Positions 1-6,381 of a stretch of DNA of 6,381 nucleotides are shown piece after piece; the first letter of the stretch is position 1; the number at the start of each line of letters is the position of its first letter. Source of the stretch: an uncultured Bacteroidales bacterium (GTDB lineage Bacteria; Bacteroidota; Bacteroidia; Bacteroidales; UBA932); NCBI GenBank assembly GCA_946627685.1, contig CAMOVV010000070.1, forward strand, positions 1 to 6,381, written 5' to 3'. The translations under genes and the position numbers were made by a program. The notes beneath the pieces were generated by a model that did not search any database, was not told the origin of the DNA, and worked only from the letters and a program-made list of their open reading frames with translations.

Positions 1-3000
1 AATGGGTGTGGTGCTGACCGCAGAATATCATCCTGATATGGGCTTGCTCTGCGAAGTAGGTTAGGGCCTTGAGGTTATGCGTCGAGATATCGTTCATCTC
101 GTCGATAGGGATGGGTAGGTAGACGTTCTTATTACCACCGGCATTGGCTACGAGATGCATCAGCGTCATGTTAATCATGGCCTTACAGAGGATGGCCGTA
201 GACCTTGAACCGACGTTATTGAATCGCATCATGTTACGGTGCACGTTGCCGTTCTCCGTAACGGACAGCTTCACGTCGAACATCTCTTCCAGGGGGATGG
301 ATTCCTGATGGTAGGACTCCAGTAGGTTATGCAGCCGTTCAAGGTAATCCAACGCCTGCTTGTTGACGTTCTCTGCATCTGAACTGATGAAGAGGTTCTC
401 GTTGCCGATGATAGAGCCGTTGGTCTTCCAGAAATCTGTCATTTCCCGGAAGAGGATCATGATATCCACGGTCGCTTGTTCGTCGATGGATATCTCTATA
501 TTCTGGCAGACGTCAGTGTTGTTGTATTTCTTAAGGAAGGCGTTGGCTTTCCTGCAGCAGGTCATCAGCAGGGAGATATTCTCTTCCACAGGCACCATAT
601 CCTGCATCACACCGGCGAACTCGCCGAGCCAGACCTTCTCGTTGGTGCGGATATGGTTCTCAAGGACGGTCTCTCCGGACGAGGTCTCCTGCAGGAGGTC
701 CCTGAGCCTATCGCTGACGGCGATGAAGTCATCGAGGGATGACAGGCTGTCCCCGTAGCCTATACCAAGGGCGAAGGTATCGACGCCCTGGTGGAGCATG
801 CCTTCAGCATATAGTCCCCTCACGAGGCCGGGGATGGCCTTCTCCAGCTCTTCTATGCGGCGGCTGGCGAGGTTGTAGTCGTTGATGATATTCGAGATTG
901 AGGAATCGGTCGTTATCGCCTTCACCTCTTCTATGGCAGTAGCGATAGAAGGGTGACTCTTGATAAAGCCGTTTCCGGCACCAATCTCAGTCTGCAGCTC
1001 ACTTATAGTGCTGTCAATAGTCTTTATCTTGGAGTTGATATCTTCAACGGAATGGTTTTTCTCCTGACTGAGCTTGGCACGTTCACCGGAGTTAGTAGAG
1101 ATGGTCTTGTTGATTTGAGAGATGGCCGTCTTGGTATCGCCTTCTTTGGAGAGGTAATCCTCATAATCGGAAATGATTTTAGGATAGTTATCCAGCTCTT
1201 CAAGGACGTGCTTTGCGGATTCCAGTTCTTCGTTGATTTCAGCGATAAGCTGCTCAGTGTTCTTATCATTGCCACGGAGCTTCCTATAGTAGGCTTTCGT
1301 CTCTTCAATCTTCTGCTCCAGCTCACTCTTAAGGTCTATAACTTTCTTGTTACGGTTCTTATTGACCTCTTTTATCTGGTTGTCGAGCTTTTCCGTCCGG
1401 GTCCGTTCTTCCTCTTCGAGGGTTTTAATCTCTTCATGCTTACGCTTCTCAAGGAACGCTTTACGGTCGCGTTTTGCCGTGTAATCGGCAATGGCGGCCT
1501 TCTCTCTTTCGGAAAGCTGTTTATCCGGCAGTCCGGAGGGAATCCTTTCAGACCTTACCTTGGTGATAACGCCGATAAGCGTCTCACCAAAAGTGTCGCC
1601 GGACTTGGAGGAGAGCAGACCGTCAGAGACGTCTGTGAGCGTCCCGGCGGCGGTGTTCTCCCGAACGGAGCCTATGACAAGGTCAAAGGTGTCATCAAGG
1701 AGCCCCTCTTCCTCGAAGAGCTTTTCATAGCGCAGTTCCACTTCTTCCTTCTTTCCTTTGTAGGTGCTGTTAAGCTGCGCAATTTCCTTGTTAATCTCCT
1801 GGACCTTGTTGTTACGTTCATTGTCAATGAGTGTCTGCTGTTTGCGGTAGGAGTTGCGGATATCCTCAATGGCACGGTTTTCCTCACTGGCCTCGAATTC
1901 GTCAAGCTGCTTTTCAAGGCGGGTTTTGTCCGCTTCCCAGATCGAACGGTTGCAGGCCCACTTGTATACGTTATCGATGTTGTCGCATTCAGCGTAGGTC
2001 TTCTTCCTTGCGTTAATGTTATTCATTCTTTCCTGGATAGCACCCTGTTCTATGCGGAGCTTGTCAAGCTTGGCTTCGTATTCCTTATCCTTGAGCTCCC
2101 AGGCTTTGGTGATTTTAGTGCTGTTCTCTTCGAGCCCGGTCTTCTCCTCTGTTAGGTCGTTGACCTTTTTGTTGGCAGCGTTCATGGCGTAGGATATGAG
2201 GCCAGGGATGGATTGCAGTCCCGCCTTTTCCCTGCTGAGCTGGTCAATTGGCTCAAAGACCTTCTCCGCGTAGCGTTCAAGCTGAGATTTGCCGTCTTTC
2301 CCCTTTATAGTCGCAAGCTCGATATCATGCTTTCTCTGGATGAAGTCCGATAGGTTCTTACGGTGGGGAAGGAGGTTGATGCTCGTCTTACCGCTCTGCG
2401 TCTCGGCGACGACGGCGCTGACAAGGCTCTCCTTGAGAGCCGTCTGGGAGAGCGGCTTGTTCTTCAGTATGACGGACATCAGCGGACGGAGGGTGTCCTT
2501 CTTGGATTCCTTGGTCCCGCTTAGTTTGGAAGCCGTGGTCTGCTTCATGATGGAGTAGTCCTTCGAGTAGGCGTCATCGACGCCAAGGAGCATACGGTTA
2601 AAGGACGTACGGTTGTAGGTTGCTCTCGCAAAGCAGGAGTTGCCTTCAATGCGTTTGATGTTTTCTTCCAGCTCGGCGTATGAGATGACAGAGATGTTTT
2701 TCTCCTCGTCGGTGTACAGCCAGTCTTCTTTGAAGGTGGCATTAACGATGGAGAACGAGAGCTCCTGGTACCTGTTCTTTGACAGGATGGCGGTGTATTC
2801 CGCTCCGAAATCGTTCTCTATGACGTAGAAGATGAAGGAGTTCGGCTGTTTGAAGTAGTAGTCCGCGAATATCTCCTTATCGTCCCCCAGGCCGAGAAGG
2901 TCGTTATCCACGAGATAAGGGAAGATGAAGGCCGTCAGGAGGGTGGATTTACCTGAGCCTGATCCTCCGGCTATGTCTATATGGCCGTCATGCGTCACTT

Positions 3001-3055
3001 CCGCGTAAGGGAAGGCTCCGCTTTGGAAAAGAATGCTTCGTTTTATGCTTGCCAT
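1..3055 (-). CDS. MukB/MksB/JetC-like SMC-family condensin ATPase (3' end beyond window)
   Basis: One frame stays open from the ATG at 3055-3053 to the left edge, giving 1018 codons with no stop. The N-terminus carries a Walker A loop, GGSGSGKST (residues 30-38, K36), just after a short strand pattern as in MukB-type heads. About residues 290-445 and 515-700 are rich in Lys/Glu/Gln with heptad-like spacing, as expected for the two arms of an antiparallel coiled coil. They flank a Gly/Ser/Pro-containing, less charged stretch at about 450-512 that is the likely hinge. The C-terminal head has NVGSRST (947-953) at the ABC signature position and VYLPIPIDEMNDIS with Walker B D985/E986, followed by an HNLKALTYFAEQ helix like the D-loop region of MukB. 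The family role is DNA-entrapping ATP hydrolysis with a kleisin and MukE-like partner. The estimated full length of about 1050-1100 aa fits JetC/MksB better than MukB (about 1490). The start lies 11 bp after the mukE-like stop, with no clear Shine-Dalgarno. The missing part is probably only the end of the head domain. Assignment to the SMC/MukB superfamily is secure; the exact subfamily is not. Confidence 0.88.
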   Translation of the reverse strand, partial: MASIKRSILFQSGAFPYAEVTHDGHIDIAGGSGSGKSTLLTAFIFPYLVDNDLLGLGDDKEIFADYYFKQPNSFIFYVIENDFGAEYTAILSKNRYQELSFSIVNATFKEDWLYTDEEKNISVISYAELEENIKRIEGNSCFARATYNRTSFNRMLLGVDDAYSKDYSIMKQTTASKLSGTKESKKDTLRPLMSVILKNKPLSQTALKESLVSAVVAETQSGKTSINLLPHRKNLSDFIQRKHDIELATIKGKDGKSQLERYAEKVFEPIDQLSREKAGLQSIPGLISYAMNAANKKVNDLTEEKTGLEENSTKITKAWELKDKEYEAKLDKLRIEQGAIQERMNNINARKKTYAECDNIDNVYKWACNRSIWEADKTRLEKQLDEFEASEENRAIEDIRNSYRKQQTLIDNERNNKVQEINKEIAQLNSTYKGKKEEVELRYEKLFEEEGLLDDTFDLVIGSVRENTAAGTLTDVSDGLLSSKSGDTFGETLIGVITKVRSERIPSGLPDKQLSEREKAAIADYTAKRDRKAFLEKRKHEEIKTLEEEERTRTEKLDNQIKEVNKNRNKKVIDLKSELEQKIEETKAYYRKLRGNDKNTEQLIAEINEELESAKHVLEELDNYPKIISDYEDYLSKEGDTKTAISQINKTISTNSGERAKLSQEKNHSVEDINSKIKTIDSTISELQTEIGAGNGFIKSHPSIATAIEEVKAITTDSSISNIINDYNLASRRIEELEKAIPGLVRGLYAEGMLHQGVDTFALGIGYGDSLSSLDDFIAVSDRLRDLLQETSSGETVLENHIRTNEKVWLGEFAGVMQDMVPVEENISLLMTCCRKANAFLKKYNNTDVCQNIEISIDEQATVDIMILFREMTDFWKTNGSIIGNENLFISSDAENVNKQALDYLERLHNLLESYHQESIPLEEMFDVKLSVTENGNVHRNMMRFNNVGSRSTAILCKAMINMTLMHLVANAGGNKNVYLPIPIDEMNDISTHNLKALTYFAEQAHIRMIFCGQHHTH

Positions 3056-3066
3056 ACGGTTATTCG

Positions 3067-3804
3067 TTAATCATTATACTCTTTATTGATATCATTCTCC
3101 GGCAGGTCCGGACTGATGTCCGGATCGAAGTAGTACGGAGGTTCGTCGTAGTACGTGAGTTCCATGTCCTCTGCGGGCTTTTCCTCTTCAAGGGTCGGTT
3201 CTCCTTCGTCCACGGGGGCGGTTTCGTTGCTAAGGTTGTATTTGGCGTACTCGCCGTAGAGCTGGGCCCTGAGGACGTATTCTTTCAGGTAACGGAAGGA
3301 AGATGTCACGATGACTGTACTCATGTCATCGTTAGCGCAGATGAATCCTTCAGTCTGGACCTTCCTAATGAAAAACTGTACTCGTGATGATAGCGAGTCG
3401 TCCTGGGACGGCCAGAGTAGCATCTTGATGTCGTCGTTCTCGTCACAGAAGCTGAGGAAGTCATGGAACTTGAACTGTGAGCCGGGCTCCAGTGTTGGAC
3501 GGAACTTGTTCAAGACGCGGAGCATCTTGATATAGTCACCGTAGTTGTTTCTCAGGATACTTTCTATCTGGGCGCCAAGGCGGGGTTCACTGAGGAAGTA
3601 ATACCCATCCCCGGCCTCCAGGGAGTAGCCAAGCTGAGCAAAGTAGGCATGGTATGCCTCGAAATGCTCCTCAATCTTAGCGTACCAGTTCTTCTCCCGG
3701 TGGTTGAAGGTCTCCTGATTGATGAAGGCATTCGACTTCAGGCGTTTCCATATATCCTTGAGATAAGGAAGGGCCGGTACTGTGTATGTGCTATTTTCTT
3801 CCAT
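3067..3804 (-). CDS. MukE/MksE/JetB-like condensin subunit
   Basis: This 245-aa protein is close to the usual MukE length (about 225-235). Residues 12-75 look like the first winged-helix region of MukE-type proteins: a helix around YLKDIWKRLKSNAFIN, then a long helix ending in AYFAQLGYSLEAGDGYYFL (53-71), where an 'LG..L..GDGY.YL' pattern is typical of MukE/DUF4194-like subunits. A second helical block (about 78-185) could hold the second winged helix. Residues 192-245 form a low-complexity acidic tail rich in Glu, Asp, Pro and Tyr. In the family, two copies bind each kleisin and contact DNA, regulating the SMC ATPase. The gene starts inside the end of the kleisin gene (14-bp overlap) and stops 11 bp before the SMC gene, consistent with translational coupling and co-assembly. 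The leader before the start is A-rich rather than a true Shine-Dalgarno. Position between a kleisin and a MukB-like gene is the strongest support; sequence similarity alone would be weak. Confidence 0.8.
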   Translation of the reverse strand: MEENSTYTVPALPYLKDIWKRLKSNAFINQETFNHREKNWYAKIEEHFEAYHAYFAQLGYSLEAGDGYYFLSEPRLGAQIESILRNNYGDYIKMLRVLNKFRPTLEPGSQFKFHDFLSFCDENDDIKMLLWPSQDDSLSSRVQFFIRKVQTEGFICANDDMSTVIVTSSFRYLKEYVLRAQLYGEYAKYNLSNETAPVDEGEPTLEEEKPAEDMELTYYDEPPYYFDPDISPDLPENDINKEYND

Positions 3805-5098
3805 TTGCGTCGTTCTTTTTAAGATATACTTTACGGACGTTGTAGACGCCGTCTGTGTCTTCGTAGGTCAGGAACTCATCCTTGGATACGTTGAGCCTCC
3901 TGCGGTACTGGTTAAGGGCTTCCAGGAAAGATATCATCTTTTCTGGCATGGTTAGTTCCTTCCGGTATCCGGTGTATGCCAGTGCAAAGTCTGAGAGCGG
4001 CATTTCGCCGCCGGACTCGCGGTATGCCTCGAACATCGTCCTTACGTCCTGCAGGAAGTAGTTGAGCGCTGACACCGGTGGCGAGTGGTGCAGCTCCTTG
4101 CGGGAGACCGGTACGGCGGTTTGTATGGGTTGACCCGTTTCAGGGTTGATACCTGCAAGGGCCCGTGCATAACTGTCCTTGATAGGCTCCGCCGGGAAGT
4201 CCGTCACCAGGGACAGTTTAAGGTCACGTATCTTTGCTACGGGAACGGGGCTGCGCTTGAGTACCGTCTTGGCGTTACTGAAACTGAATAGTTGACCGTT
4301 AAGGTACAGGTTGCAAATCTGCTCAATCTTACGGGCGGGCTTGTCAATCTTCTCCACTCGTCCGAGGTAATCCCTCAGGTGCCGTAGGACGATACTGCGT
4401 TTCGTGTGGAAAAATGATGCCAGGTTCCTCTCAAAGCCCATGATAGCTGGGCGGAGGAGCATGGCGTCTTGGGTGGATTCTGAGCCGAGCTGACTGAGCT
4501 GGTCCCGCAGGTACGGGAGGATACCAACGATGTTCCCGTTCTTTGTGTTGCCGTTGACTTCATCGTCAAGGCGCTCCAGGTAAGACAGGTGGTCCTTGAG
4601 CTTCTGGACCTTGATTTCAAGGTCGGAAATGGTCATGTAGGTATCGCGGATCTCGAAGTCAAGGTTTTCCAACGTTACGCGGATATTCTTGAGCATACGC
4701 CGTAGCTCAAGGCGGATAGTGTTGGCGAAGCGAACCTTGTCATCATCAGAGGAGGTATCTTTCAGGTATCTGATGTTTTGGAAGAGGTTTTCCTTGTTAC
4801 CGACGATAGTCTGCACGTTTACCTCTCCGCCTGTTCCGACAATGCGTTCAACGAAGTCTATGACTACCAGTTCAAGGCACCATTTGCCTTCATCGTAATC
4901 AATGAACCCTGCCCGCTTGAGCTCTGCCAGACGTTGCGGCGAGCCCTGGGCCCGCTTTTTCTCCGGCAGACGGTCAATGGGATTAGCAAGCCCACCGTCC
5001 TTATGATGTGCGTACAGTAAACGGATAACCTCCGTGTTCTGTGAGAACAGCTCGAGTTTATCCTTTACGGTTACAAGTGTGGAATCGTTAATCGCCAT
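3791..5098 (-). CDS. MukF/MksF/JetA-like kleisin subunit
   Basis: At 435 aa this matches the length of MukF (about 440). Residues about 18-85 resemble an N-terminal winged helix: helix EVIRLLYAHH, a recognition-like helix SPQRLAELKRAGFI, then a YDEGKWCLEL wing. Residues about 100-265 are long amphipathic helices (for example LEIKVQKLKDHLSYLERLDDEV), as in the helical neck region that binds the SMC head. A Pro/Gly-containing linker with no clear fold lies at about 280-345; in MukF this middle segment is where MukE binds. The C-terminal part (about 345-427) again looks like a small helical/winged domain ending in YNVRKVYLKK, the kleisin cap. The predicted role is to bridge the two SMC heads and recruit the MukE-like subunit. 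It is first in the F-E-B order and directly downstream of the only promoter-like gap in the window. The ATG is chosen because it follows that gap and no in-frame alternative precedes it sensibly. No nuclease or enzymatic motif is visible. JetA, MksF and MukF cannot be told apart by eye here. Confidence 0.8.
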   Translation of the reverse strand: MAINDSTLVTVKDKLELFSQNTEVIRLLYAHHKDGGLANPIDRLPEKKRAQGSPQRLAELKRAGFIDYDEGKWCLELVVIDFVERIVGTGGEVNVQTIVGNKENLFQNIRYLKDTSSDDDKVRFANTIRLELRRMLKNIRVTLENLDFEIRDTYMTISDLEIKVQKLKDHLSYLERLDDEVNGNTKNGNIVGILPYLRDQLSQLGSESTQDAMLLRPAIMGFERNLASFFHTKRSIVLRHLRDYLGRVEKIDKPARKIEQICNLYLNGQLFSFSNAKTVLKRSPVPVAKIRDLKLSLVTDFPAEPIKDSYARALAGINPETGQPIQTAVPVSRKELHHSPPVSALNYFLQDVRTMFEAYRESGGEMPLSDFALAYTGYRKELTMPEKMISFLEALNQYRRRLNVSKDEFLTYEDTDGVYNVRKVYLKKNDANGRK

Positions 5099-5151
5099 AT
5101 ATGTGTTTTATTTTATATATTTTACATTTTACAAATGTAACAAAATTTATC
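5099..5151 (-). other. AT-rich intergenic gap between helicase unit and condensin unit
   Basis: This 53-bp gap is far richer in A and T than the flanking genes and is the only real gap in the window; all other junctions overlap or are 11 bp. It holds the promoter-like element and inverted repeat listed separately. The last bases before the kleisin start read as an A/T-rich leader without a Shine-Dalgarno sequence. No GC-rich hairpin with a T-run is visible, so there is no evidence for an intrinsic terminator of the helicase unit here. Confidence 0.7.
5122..5140. repeat. 19-bp perfect inverted repeat, possible operator
   Basis: The plus strand reads TTACATTT-TAC-AAATGTAA: two 8-bp arms that are exact reverse complements around a 3-bp centre. 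It entirely covers the putative -7 element, so a dimeric regulator bound here would block or reshape promoter use. As RNA it would be a weak AT-only hairpin, so a terminator role is unlikely. No regulator gene is in the window. AT-rich sequence produces short palindromes by chance, but the arm length and position make this worth noting. Confidence 0.45.
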
Positions 5152-5165
5152 CTACACGCCTCCAA
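5132..5165 (-). promoter_or_regulatory. Putative Bacteroidota-type promoter for the kleisin-E-SMC operon
   Basis: On the minus strand TACATTTG (5139-5132) matches the Bacteroidota primary sigma factor -7 consensus TAnnTTTG exactly. A TTG at 5165-5163, inside the end of the upstream gene, could be the -33 element; its 23-bp spacer is at the long end of what Flavobacterium-type promoters allow. The start of transcription would fall near 5125, giving a leader of about 25-30 nt before the kleisin ATG. The consensus is from established knowledge; use of this site is inferred. Confidence 0.5.
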
Positions 5166-5565
5166 GGTTCTTCATCTGTTCTTTAATGTAGGATATCTGG
5201 GTTACCAGATCTTTTGTAAGGTGTCGGATAGTTTCATACATGGTGTCAATCCTGTCATACAGGATGTTATAGTCTTCCATGTGGGCTTTGATTATCCTGT
5301 TGGAAGCCGTGGCGGTGAGTTTGTTGATGTCTTCCCTCTGGCTGACGAAGGCGTTCTCCGCACGGCTTCTGATGGCCTTTGCAACGACATTCATCTCTCC
5401 GAGTCGGGACATGTAAGCGTCGAGCTTACATAGTCTTTCTGTCATCGAGTTCGGGTCTTGTAGGTTGCAGGGCTCATCCATGAAAGCCTGGATGATATTT
5501 GCTTCGTCGTGAAGTGCCTGGATGGAATTGTTGTCACTCTTGAATACGTTTTGAAGGTTTTCCAT
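5152..5565 (-). CDS. Small helical protein of unknown function, coupled to RecD2-like helicase
   Basis: I do not recognise a named family for this 137-aa protein. It appears wholly helical and soluble, with no signal peptide, membrane segment or metal-binding cluster. Residues 1-30 form an amphipathic helix (SIQALHDEANIIQAFMDE), a short Pro-containing turn follows at 31-40, then a helix MTERLCKLDAYMSRLGEMN (41-59). A long helical stretch at about 75-133 has coiled-coil character and ends in LVTQISYIKEQMKNL. Its start ATG shares one base with the helicase stop (TAATG), implying coupled translation and a likely functional link to the helicase. The overall pattern, a short helical protein ending in a 'QISxIKxxM'-type helix, reminds me of uncharacterised proteins in phage early and recombination modules; this is an impression, not a match. 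It could also be a DNA- or helicase-binding accessory factor. The frame is real given the tight junction and clean coding content. Confidence 0.75.
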   Translation of the reverse strand: MENLQNVFKSDNNSIQALHDEANIIQAFMDEPCNLQDPNSMTERLCKLDAYMSRLGEMNVVAKAIRSRAENAFVSQREDINKLTATASNRIIKAHMEDYNILYDRIDTMYETIRHLTKDLVTQISYIKEQMKNLGGV

Positions 5566-5567
5566 TA
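5563..5567 (-). promoter_or_regulatory. TAATG stop/start overlap coupling helicase and 137-aa gene
   Basis: The helicase stop TAA (5567-5565) shares its last A with the ATG of the next gene (5565-5563). Such a one-base overlap usually means that ribosomes terminating on the first gene re-initiate on the second, giving linked expression. There is no good Shine-Dalgarno upstream of this ATG, which also favours re-initiation. Confidence 0.65.
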
Positions 5568-6381
5568 TGCTTCTGAGGTTTGTATTAGTAAATCAAACAG
5601 TTGTGTTTTTCTCTTTGCGGAGTCTATCTGGGATGCGGCGCATCTGACGGCCTTGGCCTGTCCGATAAGGAGGAAGTATTTCTTTGCACGGGTGATGGCC
5701 GTGTAAAGGAGGTTCCTCTTCAGGAGTATGAACTGGCTTATATGAAGCGGCATGATGACGACCGGGTACTCTGAGCCCTGGCTCTTGTGCACGGTCGTGG
5801 CGTAAGCCAGGTCCAGTTCATTGAGATCCTGTGCGTTGTAGTTGATTTTCCCGATGTCTTCGCCGTAGTCCACGGAGAGGACGGGTGGGTTGTCTTCGTC
5901 GTAGTCTTCGCTTTCAGGATCCTGGGGGAGGGGGAGCGCCACTTTCCCGATATCCCCGTTGAAAACTCCTTTGTCGTAGTTGTTTTTCATCTGCATCACG
6001 CGGTCACCGAGACGGTATTCTTTTGAAGGCAGTCGTGCAAGCACCTTTCCCTCGGGGTTGATGGCCGCCTGCAGGGCTTTATTAAGCTGTATGGTTCCGA
6101 CGGGGTCCCAGTCTCGCTTCATCGGAGCAAGTACCTGGAATTCCACCCCGCGTTTATTGCAATAGACTGCCTTTGATACCACCTCTTCCGCCACGTCTTT
6201 CGCTTCATCGAGCGAGATGAAGGCGAACTCCTTGGAGTCCTTGGGTGAACGGAGGAGGGGTGTGCGTCCGTGGTTGACGTCATGGGCGGCCATGACTATC
6301 TGTGACCCTTCCGCCTGTCGGTAGACTTTCGTGAGCGCCGCGACGCTGTTGCCGAAGAAGTGTATCATGTCGTTGAGCACG
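5565..6381 (-). CDS. recD2: RecD2-type SF1B DNA helicase, C-terminal part (5' end beyond window)
   Basis: The frame is open from the right edge to the TAA at 5567-5565, showing the last 271 residues. Counting from the GTG at 6380 (internal, not a real start), KVYRQAEGSQIV (18-29) is the '[FY]RQ' motif-IV region of RecD2. FQVLAPMKRD (81-90) and GDRVMQMKNNYDKGVFNGDIG (within 125-145) are typical of the RecD2 2A/SH3-like region. ATTVHKSQGSEYPVVIMPL (194-212) is motif V and LLYTAITRAKK (224-234) is motif VI with the arginine finger region. These drive ATP-dependent 5'-3' unwinding of DNA. An acidic insert (about 152-165, PQDPESEDYDED) sits between the SH3-like part and motif V. The Walker A/B motifs and any N-terminal helix-hairpin-helix domain lie to the right of the window, so a complete RecD2, a phage Dda-like protein or a fusion cannot be separated. 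The stop overlaps the next gene's start by one base. Confidence 0.85.
   Translation of the reverse strand, partial: VLNDMIHFFGNSVAALTKVYRQAEGSQIVMAAHDVNHGRTPLLRSPKDSKEFAFISLDEAKDVAEEVVSKAVYCNKRGVEFQVLAPMKRDWDPVGTIQLNKALQAAINPEGKVLARLPSKEYRLGDRVMQMKNNYDKGVFNGDIGKVALPLPQDPESEDYDEDNPPVLSVDYGEDIGKINYNAQDLNELDLAYATTVHKSQGSEYPVVIMPLHISQFILLKRNLLYTAITRAKKYFLLIGQAKAVRCAASQIDSAKRKTQLFDLLIQTSEA

Noticed and set aside
953..2155. A 400-codon plus-strand open frame, hydrophobic and rich in Leu/Phe/Val, resembling a membrane protein.
   Set aside because: It is exactly antisense to the coiled-coil part of the SMC gene. Reverse complements of Lys/Glu/Gln codons read as Leu/Phe/Val, so a long hydrophobic shadow is expected. 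It has no membrane-protein motif and no promoter or ribosome-binding context.
1..3055. SbcC/Rad50-type nuclease-associated ATPase as the identity of the large coiled-coil protein.
   Set aside because: There is no zinc-hook CxxC at the coiled-coil apex, no SbcD-like phosphoesterase next to it, and the two upstream genes have kleisin and MukE-like character, pointing to the MukB/JetC group.
3049..3387. Plus-strand 112-codon frame spanning the MukE-SMC junction.
   Set aside because: It lies antisense to the MukE-like gene's acidic tail and the SMC start. The minus-strand genes have clear family architecture and tight junctions; this frame has neither.
5099..5151. Inverted repeat in the gap as an intrinsic terminator for the helicase unit.
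   Set aside because: The stem is almost all A/T, only 8 bp with a 3-nt loop, and is not followed by a convincing uninterrupted T-run on the minus strand. An operator or chance palindrome fits better.
5101..5433. Plus-strand 110-codon frame starting in the AT-rich gap and running antisense to the 137-aa gene.
   Set aside because: The 137-aa minus-strand gene is supported by its TAATG coupling to the helicase. The plus-strand frame has no recognisable motif and would overlap it almost completely.

Overview
The window is a block of five co-directional genes, all on the minus strand. Read in the direction of transcription (right to left) they are: the C-terminal part of a RecD2-type SF1 DNA helicase (5565-6381, 5' end outside the window); a 137-aa helical protein of unknown function (5152-5565); a 435-aa kleisin-like MukF/MksF/JetA-type protein (3791-5098); a 245-aa MukE/MksE/JetB-type protein (3067-3804); and a large MukB/MksB/JetC-type SMC-like ATPase (1-3055, 3' end outside the window, 1018 codons visible). 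There is no convincing gene on the plus strand, no RNA gene, no CRISPR array and no insertion sequence. No stretch without a gene reaches 300 bases.

The organism is most likely a member of the Bacteroidota or one of their mobile elements. The only real intergenic gap (5099-5151) carries an exact match to the Bacteroidota -7 promoter element TAnnTTTG, with a TTG 23 bp upstream. Start codons are preceded by A-rich or featureless leaders rather than a strong Shine-Dalgarno sequence. This is an inference from small signals; no marker gene is present to name a genus.

There are two translationally tight units. The helicase and the 137-aa gene are joined by a one-base stop/start overlap (TAATG). 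The kleisin, MukE-like and SMC genes follow the canonical F-E-B (JetA-B-C) order with a 14-bp overlap and then an 11-bp gap. A 53-bp AT-rich gap separates the two units. It holds the putative promoter and a perfect 8-bp-arm inverted repeat lying over the -7 element, so the condensin unit is probably transcribed and controlled on its own, even if read-through from the helicase also occurs.

The three condensin genes should form one SMC complex: the SMC-like dimer hydrolyses ATP and extrudes or clamps DNA, the kleisin bridges the heads, and the MukE-like protein binds the kleisin and DNA. Such complexes either organise chromosomes (MukBEF, MksBEF) or, with a fourth Toprim nuclease subunit (JetD/MksG), cut circular plasmids (Wadjet). 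Whether a JetD-like gene follows the SMC gene cannot be seen, because the window ends inside the SMC gene about one ATPase-domain tail before its stop. The adjacent RecD2-like helicase and helical protein are not standard Wadjet or MukBEF partners. They make this either an unusual defence or maintenance island or a mobile-element replication module.
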